Assembly (NCBI GenBank): GCA_030536095.1
Contig: JAUNQQ010000008.1
Span: forward strand, 1-18,412
DNA length: 18,412 bases
Source of the DNA: Candidatus Saccharimonadota bacterium
GTDB taxonomy: Bacteria; Patescibacteriota; Saccharimonadia; Saccharimonadales; Saccharimonadaceae
Direction of reading: 5' to 3'
Shown: positions 1 through 5,852 of the stretch, one piece after another
How the letters are laid out: every line of letters starts with the position of its first letter
Position numbering within the stretch: the stretch's first letter is position 1
Made by a program: the position numbers and the translations under genes
The notes under the pieces: generated by a model
Database searches by the model: none
What the model was told of the DNA's origin: nothing
Seen by the model: the letters and a program-made list of their open reading frames with translations, nothing else

Positions 1-170
1 TCAATAATAATCGTCGCCGTCTCAAAATCCAGTCGCTGATTTATCGTCGCCACAATCCCCTCCTTAAATAGCGTCCCAATCAGCGTTGTCACAGAAAGTC
101 CCAGCGCTTTCGCCAGTTCATCTACCGTAATCGATCCGGTAACTCGAATAACTTTCTCTTGACTCTTCAT
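1..170 (-). CDS. infB: translation initiation factor IF-2, N-terminal fragment
   Basis: The gene starts at 170 on the minus strand and runs off the left edge of the window, so only about 56 residues are visible. They read as the IF2_N fold: a start MKSQEKVIRVTGSITVDELA, then a K-A-L-G-L-S stretch, then LIGTLFKEGIVATINQ and the beginning of the following D-F-E-T-A segment. This matches the conserved N-terminal module found just before the GTPase region of bacterial IF-2, which delivers initiator tRNA to the 30S subunit. The domain begins within a few residues of the start, so the long variable N-terminal extension of many IF-2 proteins is absent, as is common in reduced genomes. A TATAAT box ends six bases before the ATG, so the mRNA is probably leaderless. 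Confidence 0.88.
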   Translation of the reverse strand, partial: MKSQEKVIRVTGSITVDELAKALGLSVTTLIGTLFKEGIVATINQRLDFETATIII

Positions 171-176
171 TCCCCA

Positions 177-205
177 ATTATATCACATTTTCCCTTTTTC
201 ACCAA
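177..205 (-). promoter_or_regulatory. infB promoter, leaderless
   Basis: On the minus strand TATAAT lies at 182-177, preceded by TGA (extended -10), with a -35-like TTGGTG at 205-200 and a 17-base spacer. Six bases separate the -10 box from the ATG, placing +1 on the A of the start codon. Confidence 0.65.
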
Positions 206-230
206 ACTAATGTTTATTCTCGCCATACTA

Positions 231-246
231 TGCTATAATAAAGCTT
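231..246 (+). promoter_or_regulatory. promoter of the PF06541 gene, leaderless
   Basis: An extended -10 box (TGC then TATAAT at 234-239) ends seven bases before the ATG at 247. There is no room for a ribosome binding site. It diverges from the infB promoter about 50 bp away. Confidence 0.6.
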
Positions 247-897
247 ATGGTAGCTACCTCCAAAACTTATAAAAATCTCTATAAAATCTATCTTAAAAGA
301 AGCATAAATCTAAAACTCTACCAAAAACTCGGAATTTTCTTTCTTGTCGTTGTCATCTCTGGTTTCGCTGGCTGGTGTTACGAAGTTCTCGTCGCTCTAC
401 TAGAAAACGGCTCCTTCTATATGCGCGGCGGCAATCTCCTCCCTTGGATAAACATTTACGCTATCGGCGCCCTTCTCATCATTCCCACCACTTATAAATT
501 CCGCCAAAACCCACTTATTGTCTTCCTATTTTCCGCTCTCGTCACCGGCGCCCTCGAACTCTTCGCCGGCTGGTTAATTTACACAATTACCGGCTCTCGC
601 CTCTGGAATTACGACCACGACATCTGGCTCATCGGCAGCATTGACGGCCATGTCTGTCTCCTCAGCATTCTCATTTTCGGCATCTTCTCCCTCGCTCTAG
701 TCTACCTCATCGTTCCTGCTTTAATTATCCTCTCTAATCATCTCTCTCGCCACACCTTCCTTGTTCTCGCCATCACCCTCTTTTCCCTTGTCATGATCGA
801 CGAGCTCACCAACCTCTGTCTCAGCGCCACCCATCATCCCACCGCCGTTGACTTCTATAAATCTCACGGCATAAAATATTCTTCAAAAAACCCTTGA
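247..897 (+). CDS. multi-pass membrane protein, PF06541 family (putative ABC-transporter type IV / CmpB-like)
   Basis: This is a 216-residue membrane protein with about five hydrophobic segments, the first near residues 27-50. Family-like motifs appear in order: GFAGWCYEV at 39-47, a short loop then F-Y-M-R-G-G-N at 57-63, GALELFAGW at 101-109, and LWNYDH at 119-124 followed by the C-L-L segment. This order (G-x-x-G-W-x-x-E, R-G, A-L-E-x-x-x-G-W, W-x-Y) is typical of PF06541, whose name suggests an ABC permease but whose function is not established. The start at 247 is fixed by the promoter, whose -10 ends at 239. Its TGA stop overlaps the -35 element of the tRNA-Asn promoter. The codons are C/T-rich, like the other plus-strand genes here. 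Confidence 0.7.
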   Translation: MVATSKTYKNLYKIYLKRSINLKLYQKLGIFFLVVVISGFAGWCYEVLVALLENGSFYMRGGNLLPWINIYAIGALLIIPTTYKFRQNPLIVFLFSALVTGALELFAGWLIYTITGSRLWNYDHDIWLIGSIDGHVCLLSILIFGIFSLALVYLIVPALIILSNHLSRHTFLVLAITLFSLVMIDELTNLCLSATHHPTAVDFYKSHGIKYSSKNP

Positions 898-921
898 ATT
901 TTCTTATCATTCGTGTATAAT
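894..921 (+). promoter_or_regulatory. tRNA-Asn promoter
   Basis: TTGAAT at 894-899 and TATAAT at 916-921 with a 16-base spacer. Predicted start near 928 gives about 40 bases of leader before the tRNA. The -35 element overlaps the stop codon of the upstream gene. Confidence 0.55.
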
Positions 922-968
922 CAAGATATATTCTCACAAGAGCATATCGTATATTCACTATACTATAT

Positions 969-1043
969 TCCTGGGTAGCTCAATGGTGGAGCAAGAAGCT
1001 GTTAACTTCGAGGTTGCTGGTTCGAGTCCAGTCCCAGGAGCCA
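969..1043 (+). tRNA. tRNA-Asn(GTT)
   Basis: Acceptor TCCTGGG pairs with CCCAGGA (1033-1039), followed by discriminator G and encoded CCA (1041-1043). The D stem is GCTC/GAGC, the anticodon loop CTGTTAA gives GTT, and the T loop TTCGAGT sits on a GCTGG/CCAGT stem. U1-A72 with a G discriminator matches the tRNA-Asn pattern known from E. coli. The first pair of the anticodon stem (A-G) is mismatched. Confidence 0.93.
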
Positions 1044-1052
1044 CTTCATTTT

Positions 1053-1080
1053 AGAACCTTTAAGGTTCTTTCTTTCTATT
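1053..1080 (+). terminator. intrinsic terminator of tRNA-Asn
   Basis: AGAACCT (1053-1059) pairs with AGGTTCT (1063-1069) across a 3-base loop and is followed by a T-rich tract. A near copy follows the degenerate tRNA downstream. Confidence 0.75.
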
Positions 1081-1173
1081 CCTCGGTAGCTCCCATTCAA
1101 TACAGTGAAGCAAGAAACTATTAATCTTTCAAGATTTTGCGCCAACAAAATCCGAGTCTGGCCCGAGGAGCCA
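1080..1173 (+). pseudogene. degenerate tandem tRNA-Asn copy
   Basis: This 94-nt stretch retains the tRNA-Asn frame: acceptor TCCTCGG pairs perfectly with CCGAGGA (1163-1169), then G and CCA (1171-1173). It also keeps TAGCTC after the acceptor, GAAGCAAGAA before the anticodon loop, and CCGAGTC in the T loop. It has extra bases in the D loop and about 18 extra bases around the variable/T-stem region. That second insertion is itself palindromic (ATTTTG, six bases, CAAAAT). The loop would carry anticodon ATT, which is not expected for a working bacterial tRNA-Asn, and the anticodon stem has a mismatch and a wobble. I read it as a decayed duplicate of the functional gene at 969-1043, including its downstream terminator. 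Confidence 0.75.
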
Positions 1174-1182
1174 ATTTATTTT

Positions 1183-1205
1183 AGAACCGCAAGGTTCTTA
1201 TTTTT
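1183..1205 (+). terminator. terminator of the degenerate tRNA copy
   Basis: AGAACC (1183-1188), a GCAA tetraloop, GGTTCT (1193-1198), then a T-rich tail. It has the same stem as the tRNA-Asn terminator at 1053-1069. The T tail is on the plus side, so it belongs to the tRNA unit rather than to the minus-strand nuclease gene. Confidence 0.65.
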
Positions 1206-1207
1206 AT

Positions 1208-1216
1208 TCCTCGGTA
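1208..1216 (+). repeat. third copy of the tRNA-Asn 5' end (TCCTCGGTA)
   Basis: The 9-bp TCCTCGGTA repeats the first nine bases of the degenerate tRNA (1080-1088) at the same distance after the terminator. It lies 12 bp from the stop codon of the nuclease gene, marking the junction between tRNA relics and cassette. Confidence 0.5.
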
Positions 1217-1227
1217 ACCCGCGAGAA

Positions 1228-2310
1228 TTATTTGCCAGATTTTCGCCTATTACAGTCCCTGCACAGCATCTGGCAATTTTCCAAAATAGTTTTTCCGCCA
1301 AGATGCCACGGCGTAATGTGGTCTGCTTCCATTTCGGTTATTTCGAAGTGTTCACCACAAGCAGCACAAATACCATTCTGCCTCTCATAAGCTTCTCTTT
1401 TTTGGTTCTCCGAAAAAACGCGAATATTTAGGTATCTTTCGTCACGAGTCAATACATATGGGTAAATACCTCTTTTATTAGTGACATCCTCATCCATCAT
1501 TAGCTCAGCAATCTCGTCTTCCAACTTATTCGTGTCAAAAGTTTGAGAATGAAAATTGTCATATAGCAAGCCCCAATCAATGCCTTTCATTTGAGAACGA
1601 TAGGTAGTAAATGTATCCTTAATCCATTCAATTACATTCCTAAAATAAGTCCATAACTCATTAGCATTCGGGTCATGCTGGTGAGCCGACATATATCCTT
1701 CTGGGTTGCCATTATTTATCCATTTTAGTGCTGTTTCCAATATTTCCTGACGAATTGGAGAACCATTAACATACTTCTCGGCAAGCAGAAAGGCAGCACA
1801 GCCACTCTTGCTGAACTTCAATTTGGCATCAGAAAGCCATGAACCCGTATAAACAGCGTTTCTTAATTCTTGGTCAGTTAATTTCTCGCCAGCAATATTA
1901 ATAACCTTAAACCAATCTAGTTTTTCTTTATCATTACCTTCGCAAAAATAAACCATTAACTCATAATTAAGAATTTTATCTTTTTCTGTTTCGGTAAGGT
2001 TATGAAATGCTTTATTATCCAGAGAAAAATCTCCGTTAATATACTGACAGAAGCTAATTGTACGCTGTTGACCATCAAGAACTTCATAAGTTTCATCCTC
2101 ATTCTTAACCCAATACATCACATTGAGGGGAAAACCTTTGTTTATCGTATCAATAACGGCATTACGTTTCCCTTCATCGTAAACAAATTCGCGTTGGTAT
2201 TTTGGACGAATATCCAGCTTCCCACCATACCCTTTCACGCCAGCCTCGGCATTATCTTCGTATCCTTCTGCTACCTCTCGGACTTTAATCAAATGTAACT
2301 CAATTTTCAT
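1228..2310 (-). CDS. DUF262 domain protein with C-terminal HNH nuclease (GmrSD/SspE-like class)
   Basis: 360 residues. The N-terminal half is DUF262, a ParB/sulfiredoxin-like fold: L-D-I-R-P-K-Y-Q-R-E-F at 32-42, then VLDGQQRTISF at 77-87 containing the DGQQR signature. The C-terminus is an HNH module: Cys315 and Cys318, D330-H331 in EADHITPWHLGG, Asn345, and Cys350/Cys353 in LCRDCNRRKSGK. The four cysteines should bind structural zinc and the D-H/N residues the catalytic metal. DUF262 nucleases are known from defence systems that sense modified DNA (GmrS, BrxU, SspE) and often use nucleotides to control the nuclease. Here it starts directly after the TAA of a DNA methyltransferase, with AAGGAG ten bases upstream, so the two should be co-translated. 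It is likely the restriction half of a restriction-modification-like pair. Whether it cuts modified or unmodified DNA cannot be told from sequence. Confidence 0.85.
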   Translation of the reverse strand: MKIELHLIKVREVAEGYEDNAEAGVKGYGGKLDIRPKYQREFVYDEGKRNAVIDTINKGFPLNVMYWVKNEDETYEVLDGQQRTISFCQYINGDFSLDNKAFHNLTETEKDKILNYELMVYFCEGNDKEKLDWFKVINIAGEKLTDQELRNAVYTGSWLSDAKLKFSKSGCAAFLLAEKYVNGSPIRQEILETALKWINNGNPEGYMSAHQHDPNANELWTYFRNVIEWIKDTFTTYRSQMKGIDWGLLYDNFHSQTFDTNKLEDEIAELMMDEDVTNKRGIYPYVLTRDERYLNIRVFSENQKREAYERQNGICAACGEHFEITEMEADHITPWHLGGKTILENCQMLCRDCNRRKSGK

Positions 2311-3366
2311 TTATACTTTTCTCCTTATCACTATTCTAGCATATTTAGGTTTTCCATCCACCATAGTCATATATTTTCCTTGAGTTTCCGGAGTTGGACC
2401 AGTAAGCATACTGTACCTTCCTATGCCGTCAAGGATTTCGAATTGATCTGGGTTATACTTATCTAGAAAAGTAATTGGTACTCCCATTTCGCCATTATAA
2501 TCATAAGGTATTTCAGCAGTTTTATCAATATTTATCGCATTATAATTATCATACTTGGGATATTTTTCAGAGTTGTATCTTTCGAATAGTGTCATCTCCT
2601 CATGACGTTCCTTATAATCCAGATTCGTAAACCACCGCACACCTTTAACTCTGATATATTTTACTCCATCACTATCTATGCGACAACCAGCAGCATCGAG
2701 CGGATACGTATCTGGCACGCGAAATTCCCTATCACCACTATGGATACTTGCACCGAGCCAAATTTTACTATCCTTAATGAGCGTAAAAATCTCTCTATAA
2801 CTTATCGCATTCACATTGCCAATGACAATAAAATTCTTATTATATTCCATGAGTTGAGCAATATACTCCCTAAATAACGAAAAAGGTGGATTGGTTACTA
2901 CAATGTCCGCCTCTTTTAATAATTCGATACATTCTTCAGAACGAAAATCACCATCACCCTTCAGTCGCGTAAGTGTATTCTTCTTATTCCTACAAAGCCA
3001 TTCTACATCCGATAAATCAACAGCACCATCCTGATTTTCGTCATTTACCTCCGTAATAATAATTTTATGAGCGTTTCCGGTAGTTTTATTATCTATTGGC
3101 TCGTCGTCAAAAAGGGATAACTGCCTATTCGCTACAGGAGAACCGGCATAACAAGTTGCAATAAGCTTTTTAAGTCCTAAGAAGTTAAAATTCATTGCAA
3201 AATATTTAAAAAAGTTGCTTTCATATGGGTCATCACAGTTACAAAATACGGTCTTTCCTTTAAAATACTCACGATAATGCTTCATTTCCAGCTCAATATC
3301 GACAAGTTGCGTATAGAACTCATCCGCCTTATTTCGTTTTGCATTGTCTAACCGTTTATTAGCCAT
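2311..3366 (-). CDS. EcoRI-family adenine-specific DNA methyltransferase
   Basis: 351 residues. The N-terminal part has the family-specific VFCNCDDPYESNFFKYF (40-56), used in place of a classical FxGxG motif, followed by N-F-x-x-L-G-L-K-K-L. The catalytic NPPF is at 159-162 in IVVTNPPFSLF. Conserved C-terminal segments include MGVPITFLDKYNPDQFEILD. This combination is characteristic of the EcoRI methylase family (PF13651), which methylates adenine N6 using S-adenosylmethionine. Length is close to the family norm and all core motifs are intact. The start at 3366 is supported by AAGGAG six bases upstream. It is the first gene of a two-gene unit with the DUF262-HNH nuclease. Strand skew is weak compared with neighbouring genes, suggesting acquisition. 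Confidence 0.9.
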   Translation of the reverse strand: MANKRLDNAKRNKADEFYTQLVDIELEMKHYREYFKGKTVFCNCDDPYESNFFKYFAMNFNFLGLKKLIATCYAGSPVANRQLSLFDDEPIDNKTTGNAHKIIITEVNDENQDGAVDLSDVEWLCRNKKNTLTRLKGDGDFRSEECIELLKEADIVVTNPPFSLFREYIAQLMEYNKNFIVIGNVNAISYREIFTLIKDSKIWLGASIHSGDREFRVPDTYPLDAAGCRIDSDGVKYIRVKGVRWFTNLDYKERHEEMTLFERYNSEKYPKYDNYNAINIDKTAEIPYDYNGEMGVPITFLDKYNPDQFEILDGIGRYSMLTGPTPETQGKYMTMVDGKPKYARIVIRRKV

Positions 3367-3372
3367 TTTTCA

Positions 3373-3420
3373 CTCCTTGATTATATTATACACTTTTTGA
3401 ACATAAACACAATCAAAAAG
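3373..3420 (-). promoter_or_regulatory. cassette promoter with inverted repeat and Shine-Dalgarno
   Basis: On the minus strand two overlapping TATAAT boxes occur (3390-3385 and 3385-3380), with TTGTGT 16 bases upstream of the first. AAGGAG (3378-3373) lies six bases before the ATG. The inverted repeat CTTTTTGA (3393-3400) / TCAAAAAG (3413-3420) abuts the -10 region and spans the -35. It could be an operator, or a hairpin ending the upstream channel gene. Confidence 0.5.
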
Positions 3421-3433
3421 CTAACCGTTATCT

Positions 3434-4033
3434 TTATTTTTTCTGACTTACCCACCACATCCCCACCGCCCCTACAAAATTCCCCACCACACAAATCCCC
3501 ATACACGCCAACACGGTAAAGCTAAAACTTCCCGCCACCCCCATTGTAATCACATTCGCAATACAATGCTGAAACCCACACAAAATAAATGTCGGCACCC
3601 CAAAAATTATCCCGAGCGGCGTCCCCCGCCGATACATCGCCACCGCAATATACATAATCGCCCCACAAAACACCGATTTCAACAAAAATCCTGGTGAAAT
3701 ATCCCAGCTCGTCACTTTCGCCACGGCCGCCTCAATAATTGATTCATCTGCCATCCGAAAAGCCACCCCTATTAAATATCCCGCCACCAGATTCACTACC
3801 AAAATCACCATCAGCCTGATCAACGGAATTTTCTCACTGAACAAAAATCCACACTTCCCCGTAAAAAGATTTTGCCCAAGATAACACACCCCCAAAAGTC
3901 CCAAGGCAAACAAAAACGCTCCAATCGGCACCCCGATTTTTAATAATACAAAATCTCCCATTCCAATCAAAATCGCCGCTCCAATACTTTCTCTCACCAC
4001 CTCTCCCCAACTTTCTTTCTTCACCTTCTTCAT
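3434..4033 (-). CDS. formate/nitrite transporter (FNT) family channel
   Basis: This 199-residue protein has about six hydrophobic segments, as FNT channels (PF01226) do. Visible signatures are NLFTGKCGF (55-63), matching the broken helix near the first selectivity gate, and CGFQHCIANV (152-161), which carries the central histidine (His156) that aligns with the G-F-E-H-S/C-x-A-N motif of FocA. The family exports or imports small monocarboxylates (formate, nitrite, lactate) or hydrosulfide. The exact substrate is not readable here. In a fermentative, host-dependent cell, acid export is the likeliest role, and hydrosulfide transport beside a suf operon is an alternative. It is shorter than FocA (about 285 residues), mainly at the termini and loops. 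TATAAT ends seven bases before the ATG, implying a leaderless mRNA. Confidence 0.83.
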   Translation of the reverse strand: MKKVKKESWGEVVRESIGAAILIGMGDFVLLKIGVPIGAFLFALGLLGVCYLGQNLFTGKCGFLFSEKIPLIRLMVILVVNLVAGYLIGVAFRMADESIIEAAVAKVTSWDISPGFLLKSVFCGAIMYIAVAMYRRGTPLGIIFGVPTFILCGFQHCIANVITMGVAGSFSFTVLACMGICVVGNFVGAVGMWWVSQKK

Positions 4034-4040
4034 AACTATT

Positions 4041-4046
4041 ATTATA
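4041..4046 (-). promoter_or_regulatory. FNT gene -10 box, leaderless
   Basis: TATAAT on the minus strand (4046-4041) with seven bases to the ATG at 4033. No clear -35 and no ribosome binding site. Confidence 0.5.
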
Positions 4047-4064
4047 CTATAAATCCTAAATCCC

Positions 4065-4099
4065 GCTCTACTTTTGCGGCTCCACCGTAAAAGTAGAGC
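4065..4099. repeat. palindrome at the sufU stop codon
   Basis: GCTCTACTTTT (4065-4075) pairs with AAAAGTAGAGC (4089-4099). The stem extends inward through a G-T pair and CGG/CCG to a 5-base loop. It begins at the last base of the sufU TAG. No T run follows directly on the minus strand, so it is not a textbook terminator. Confidence 0.7.
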
Positions 4100-4482
4100 T
4101 ATTCTTTTTCTCTTTTCACTGGGACTTTTCTCTTTTTAAGAGAAAAGTCCCAGTGATTCCACGCCAACTCCGCGCACTTCACCCTCCCCGGCATATTCCT
4201 CACGCTCGAAAGCTCCTCTACCTCCTCCCATCTCATCTTCCCCACCTCCTCCACTTTCTTCCCTTGCACCTTCTCAATAAAAATATCCGCACTCACCGAC
4301 GCAATCGCACACGCCCTCCCCTCCCACGCTCCATCCACTACCACTCCATCCTTAATCTTCAACATTATCCTTATCTCATCCCCACAACTCTCGTTCACTA
4401 GCACCTCATCATAATCCGCCCCCTCTAAAACTCCCCAATTTTCCGGATGTAAATTCCGCTCTAATAATTTCTCGTCATACAT
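4099..4482 (-). CDS. sufU: SufU-type Fe-S scaffold / sulfur-transfer protein
   Basis: 127 residues from the ATG at 4482 (a GTG just upstream is less likely). The NifU/IscU fold is recognised by three metal-site cysteines and an aspartate: Cys33 and Asp35 in ESCGDEI, Cys58 in GRACAIASVSADIF, and Cys103 in MPGRVKCAELAW. The R-V-K-C-A-E-L-x-W ending is SufU-like rather than IscU-like (LHCS). In Firmicutes, SufU binds zinc and accepts persulfide sulfur from SufS. The Cys58-Cys103 spacing of 45 is close to IscU and lacks the roughly 20-residue insertion usual in SufU. The last 18 residues (HWDFSLKKRKVPVKREKE) are encoded by the palindrome at 4117-4155 plus its T/C-rich flank, so this basic tail is probably not ancestral. 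GGAG lies ten bases upstream. It is the last gene of the suf operon, directly after sufS. Confidence 0.87.
   Translation of the reverse strand: MYDEKLLERNLHPENWGVLEGADYDEVLVNESCGDEIRIMLKIKDGVVVDGAWEGRACAIASVSADIFIEKVQGKKVEEVGKMRWEEVEELSSVRNMPGRVKCAELAWNHWDFSLKKRKVPVKREKE
4101..4155. repeat. palindromic repeat, copy A (GGGACTTTTCTCTT core)
   Basis: CACTGGGACTTTTCTCTT (4117-4134) and its exact reverse complement (4138-4155) form an 18-bp stem with a 3-base loop, preceded by a T/C-rich linker at 4101-4116. A related element lies at 18296-18331 with the same core and the same kind of linker. The whole palindrome is inside the sufU coding region. Confidence 0.75.
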
Positions 4483-4508
4483 CACAAAATTTCTCCATAA
4501 ATAACCAC

Positions 4509-5840
4509 TTACGTCATCCCCATCTTCCCCCTCACCTCAGAAAGTACCCGCACCAACTTATCCACCTCCTCCTCTGTATTATAAAAGCATAAACTAATTC
4601 TCACCACCGGTCCAATCCCCAAAAACTCCAACATCGGCTGCGCACAGTGCCATCCCGCCCGCACCGCAATTCCCTCTTGATTCAAAATTTCCGCCGTATC
4701 CTGCGGATGTACCCCCATCACATTTAGCGCAATTATCCCATTTTCCGCCCCATAAATCTCCACCGAATCCCCCGAAATCCGCTCCATCGCATAATCCGTC
4801 AATCTCCGCTCATATTCCCCAATTTTCTTAAGTCCCACCTCTTCTAAATATTCCACCGCTGCTCGAAGCCCAATAATTCCCCCCACATTCATCGTCCCCG
4901 CTTCAAATCTCTGCGGAATTTTCGCATATTTTACAAAAATCCCACCGTCATCCATTTCCCACGCCAAATCCACCCTCCGCTCGGTTTCCGACCTCCGCAC
5001 TTCCACCCACTCCATCATCTCTCCTCCTAATTTCACCGGCTCAACTTTCTCTAATAATTCCCTTTTTCCATACAACACCCCAATCCCCATCGGCGCCCCC
5101 ATTTTATGTCCCGAAAACACCATAAAATCCGCCCCCAACTCTTGCACGTTTATCCGCCGATGTGCTACCGCCTGCGCCGCATCTAACACACAAATCGCCC
5201 CACTTTTCTCATGCGCCACCCGAAACATTCGCTTTACGTCATTTCCTCCCCCCATAACATTCCCCACTAAATTCATCGCTACTACCCGTGTATTCGGCGT
5301 CAGCACCCGAAAAAATTCCTCCTCATCCATCGTCCCATCCCTCTGACATTTTACTAATCGCAACTTCGCTCCCGTCTCCCGCGCAATTCGACCCCACGGC
5401 AACAAATTCGCATGATGCTCCCCCATTCCCACTATAATCTCATCATCTGCCCCTAATCCATCCGACGGACCAGAGGAAACTAATAAATTCCCGAATTCTC
5501 CACACCATTTCGCCACCATATTCAATCCCTCCGTCGCTCCACTCGTAAAAATCACTTCCTCCGCCGAAAAAGCCCCGATAAATTCCGCGACTTTTTCCCG
5601 CGCTTCATTCACCATCCTCGTCGCTTCCTGTGATAAATCATAAATCCCTCGCAACGGATTCGCATTGCTCGTCTCATAAAATTCTTCCACCGCCCTTATT
5701 ACTCGCCTCGGCTTCTGCATTGTCGCCGCATTATCAAAATAAATCAGCCCATCCGGCTTCGCCTTCCACTTGCAACCCATACAACAATCCGCCATATCAT
5801 TCTCACTCCCCATAATCAACGGAAAATCTTCCCTGTTCAT
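4509..5840 (-). CDS. sufS: cysteine desulfurase SufS
   Basis: 443 residues, a fold-type I PLP enzyme that takes sulfur from L-cysteine for Fe-S assembly. Landmarks: the N-terminal YFDNAATMQKP (34-44), TSGATEGLN (99-107), EHHANLLPW (141-149), the V-L-D-A-A-Q-A-V-A-H segment with the PLP-binding Asp (219-227), the Schiff-base lysine Lys246 in FSGHKMGAP, the F-E-A-G-T segment before the substrate loop, and the catalytic Cys399 in RAGWHCAQPML. The short active-site loop places it in the SufS/group II class, which needs a partner such as SufU, encoded next. Unusual features are an extra N-terminal stretch with CCMGC (Cys19, 20, 23), which could bind metal, and a Gly/Ser-rich insertion near 118-131. 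A TATAAT box formed with the sufD stop codon ends six bases before its ATG. Confidence 0.95.
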   Translation of the reverse strand: MNREDFPLIMGSENDMADCCMGCKWKAKPDGLIYFDNAATMQKPRRVIRAVEEFYETSNANPLRGIYDLSQEATRMVNEAREKVAEFIGAFSAEEVIFTSGATEGLNMVAKWCGEFGNLLVSSGPSDGLGADDEIIVGMGEHHANLLPWGRIARETGAKLRLVKCQRDGTMDEEEFFRVLTPNTRVVAMNLVGNVMGGGNDVKRMFRVAHEKSGAICVLDAAQAVAHRRINVQELGADFMVFSGHKMGAPMGIGVLYGKRELLEKVEPVKLGGEMMEWVEVRRSETERRVDLAWEMDDGGIFVKYAKIPQRFEAGTMNVGGIIGLRAAVEYLEEVGLKKIGEYERRLTDYAMERISGDSVEIYGAENGIIALNVMGVHPQDTAEILNQEGIAVRAGWHCAQPMLEFLGIGPVVRISLCFYNTEEEVDKLVRVLSEVRGKMGMT

Positions 5841-5846
5841 ATCTCA

Positions 5847-5852
5847 ATTATA
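5847..5852 (-). promoter_or_regulatory. internal sufS promoter overlapping the sufD stop
   Basis: TATAAT (5852-5847, minus) contains the TAA stop of sufD (5850-5848) and ends six bases before the sufS ATG. It could give a separate leaderless sufSU transcript. No good -35 is visible. Confidence 0.45.

Noticed and set aside
247..897. Recoded UGA as glycine (Gracilibacteria-type code)
   Set aside because: UGA ends this gene and also sufB, in an ATGA overlap with sufD. All long genes read correctly with the standard bacterial code.
1080..1173. A second functional tRNA-Asn with anticodon ATT
   Set aside because: The anticodon stem has a mismatch, the D and variable/T regions carry insertions, and A34 in tRNA-Asn would risk misreading if modified. 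A decayed copy is the simpler reading.
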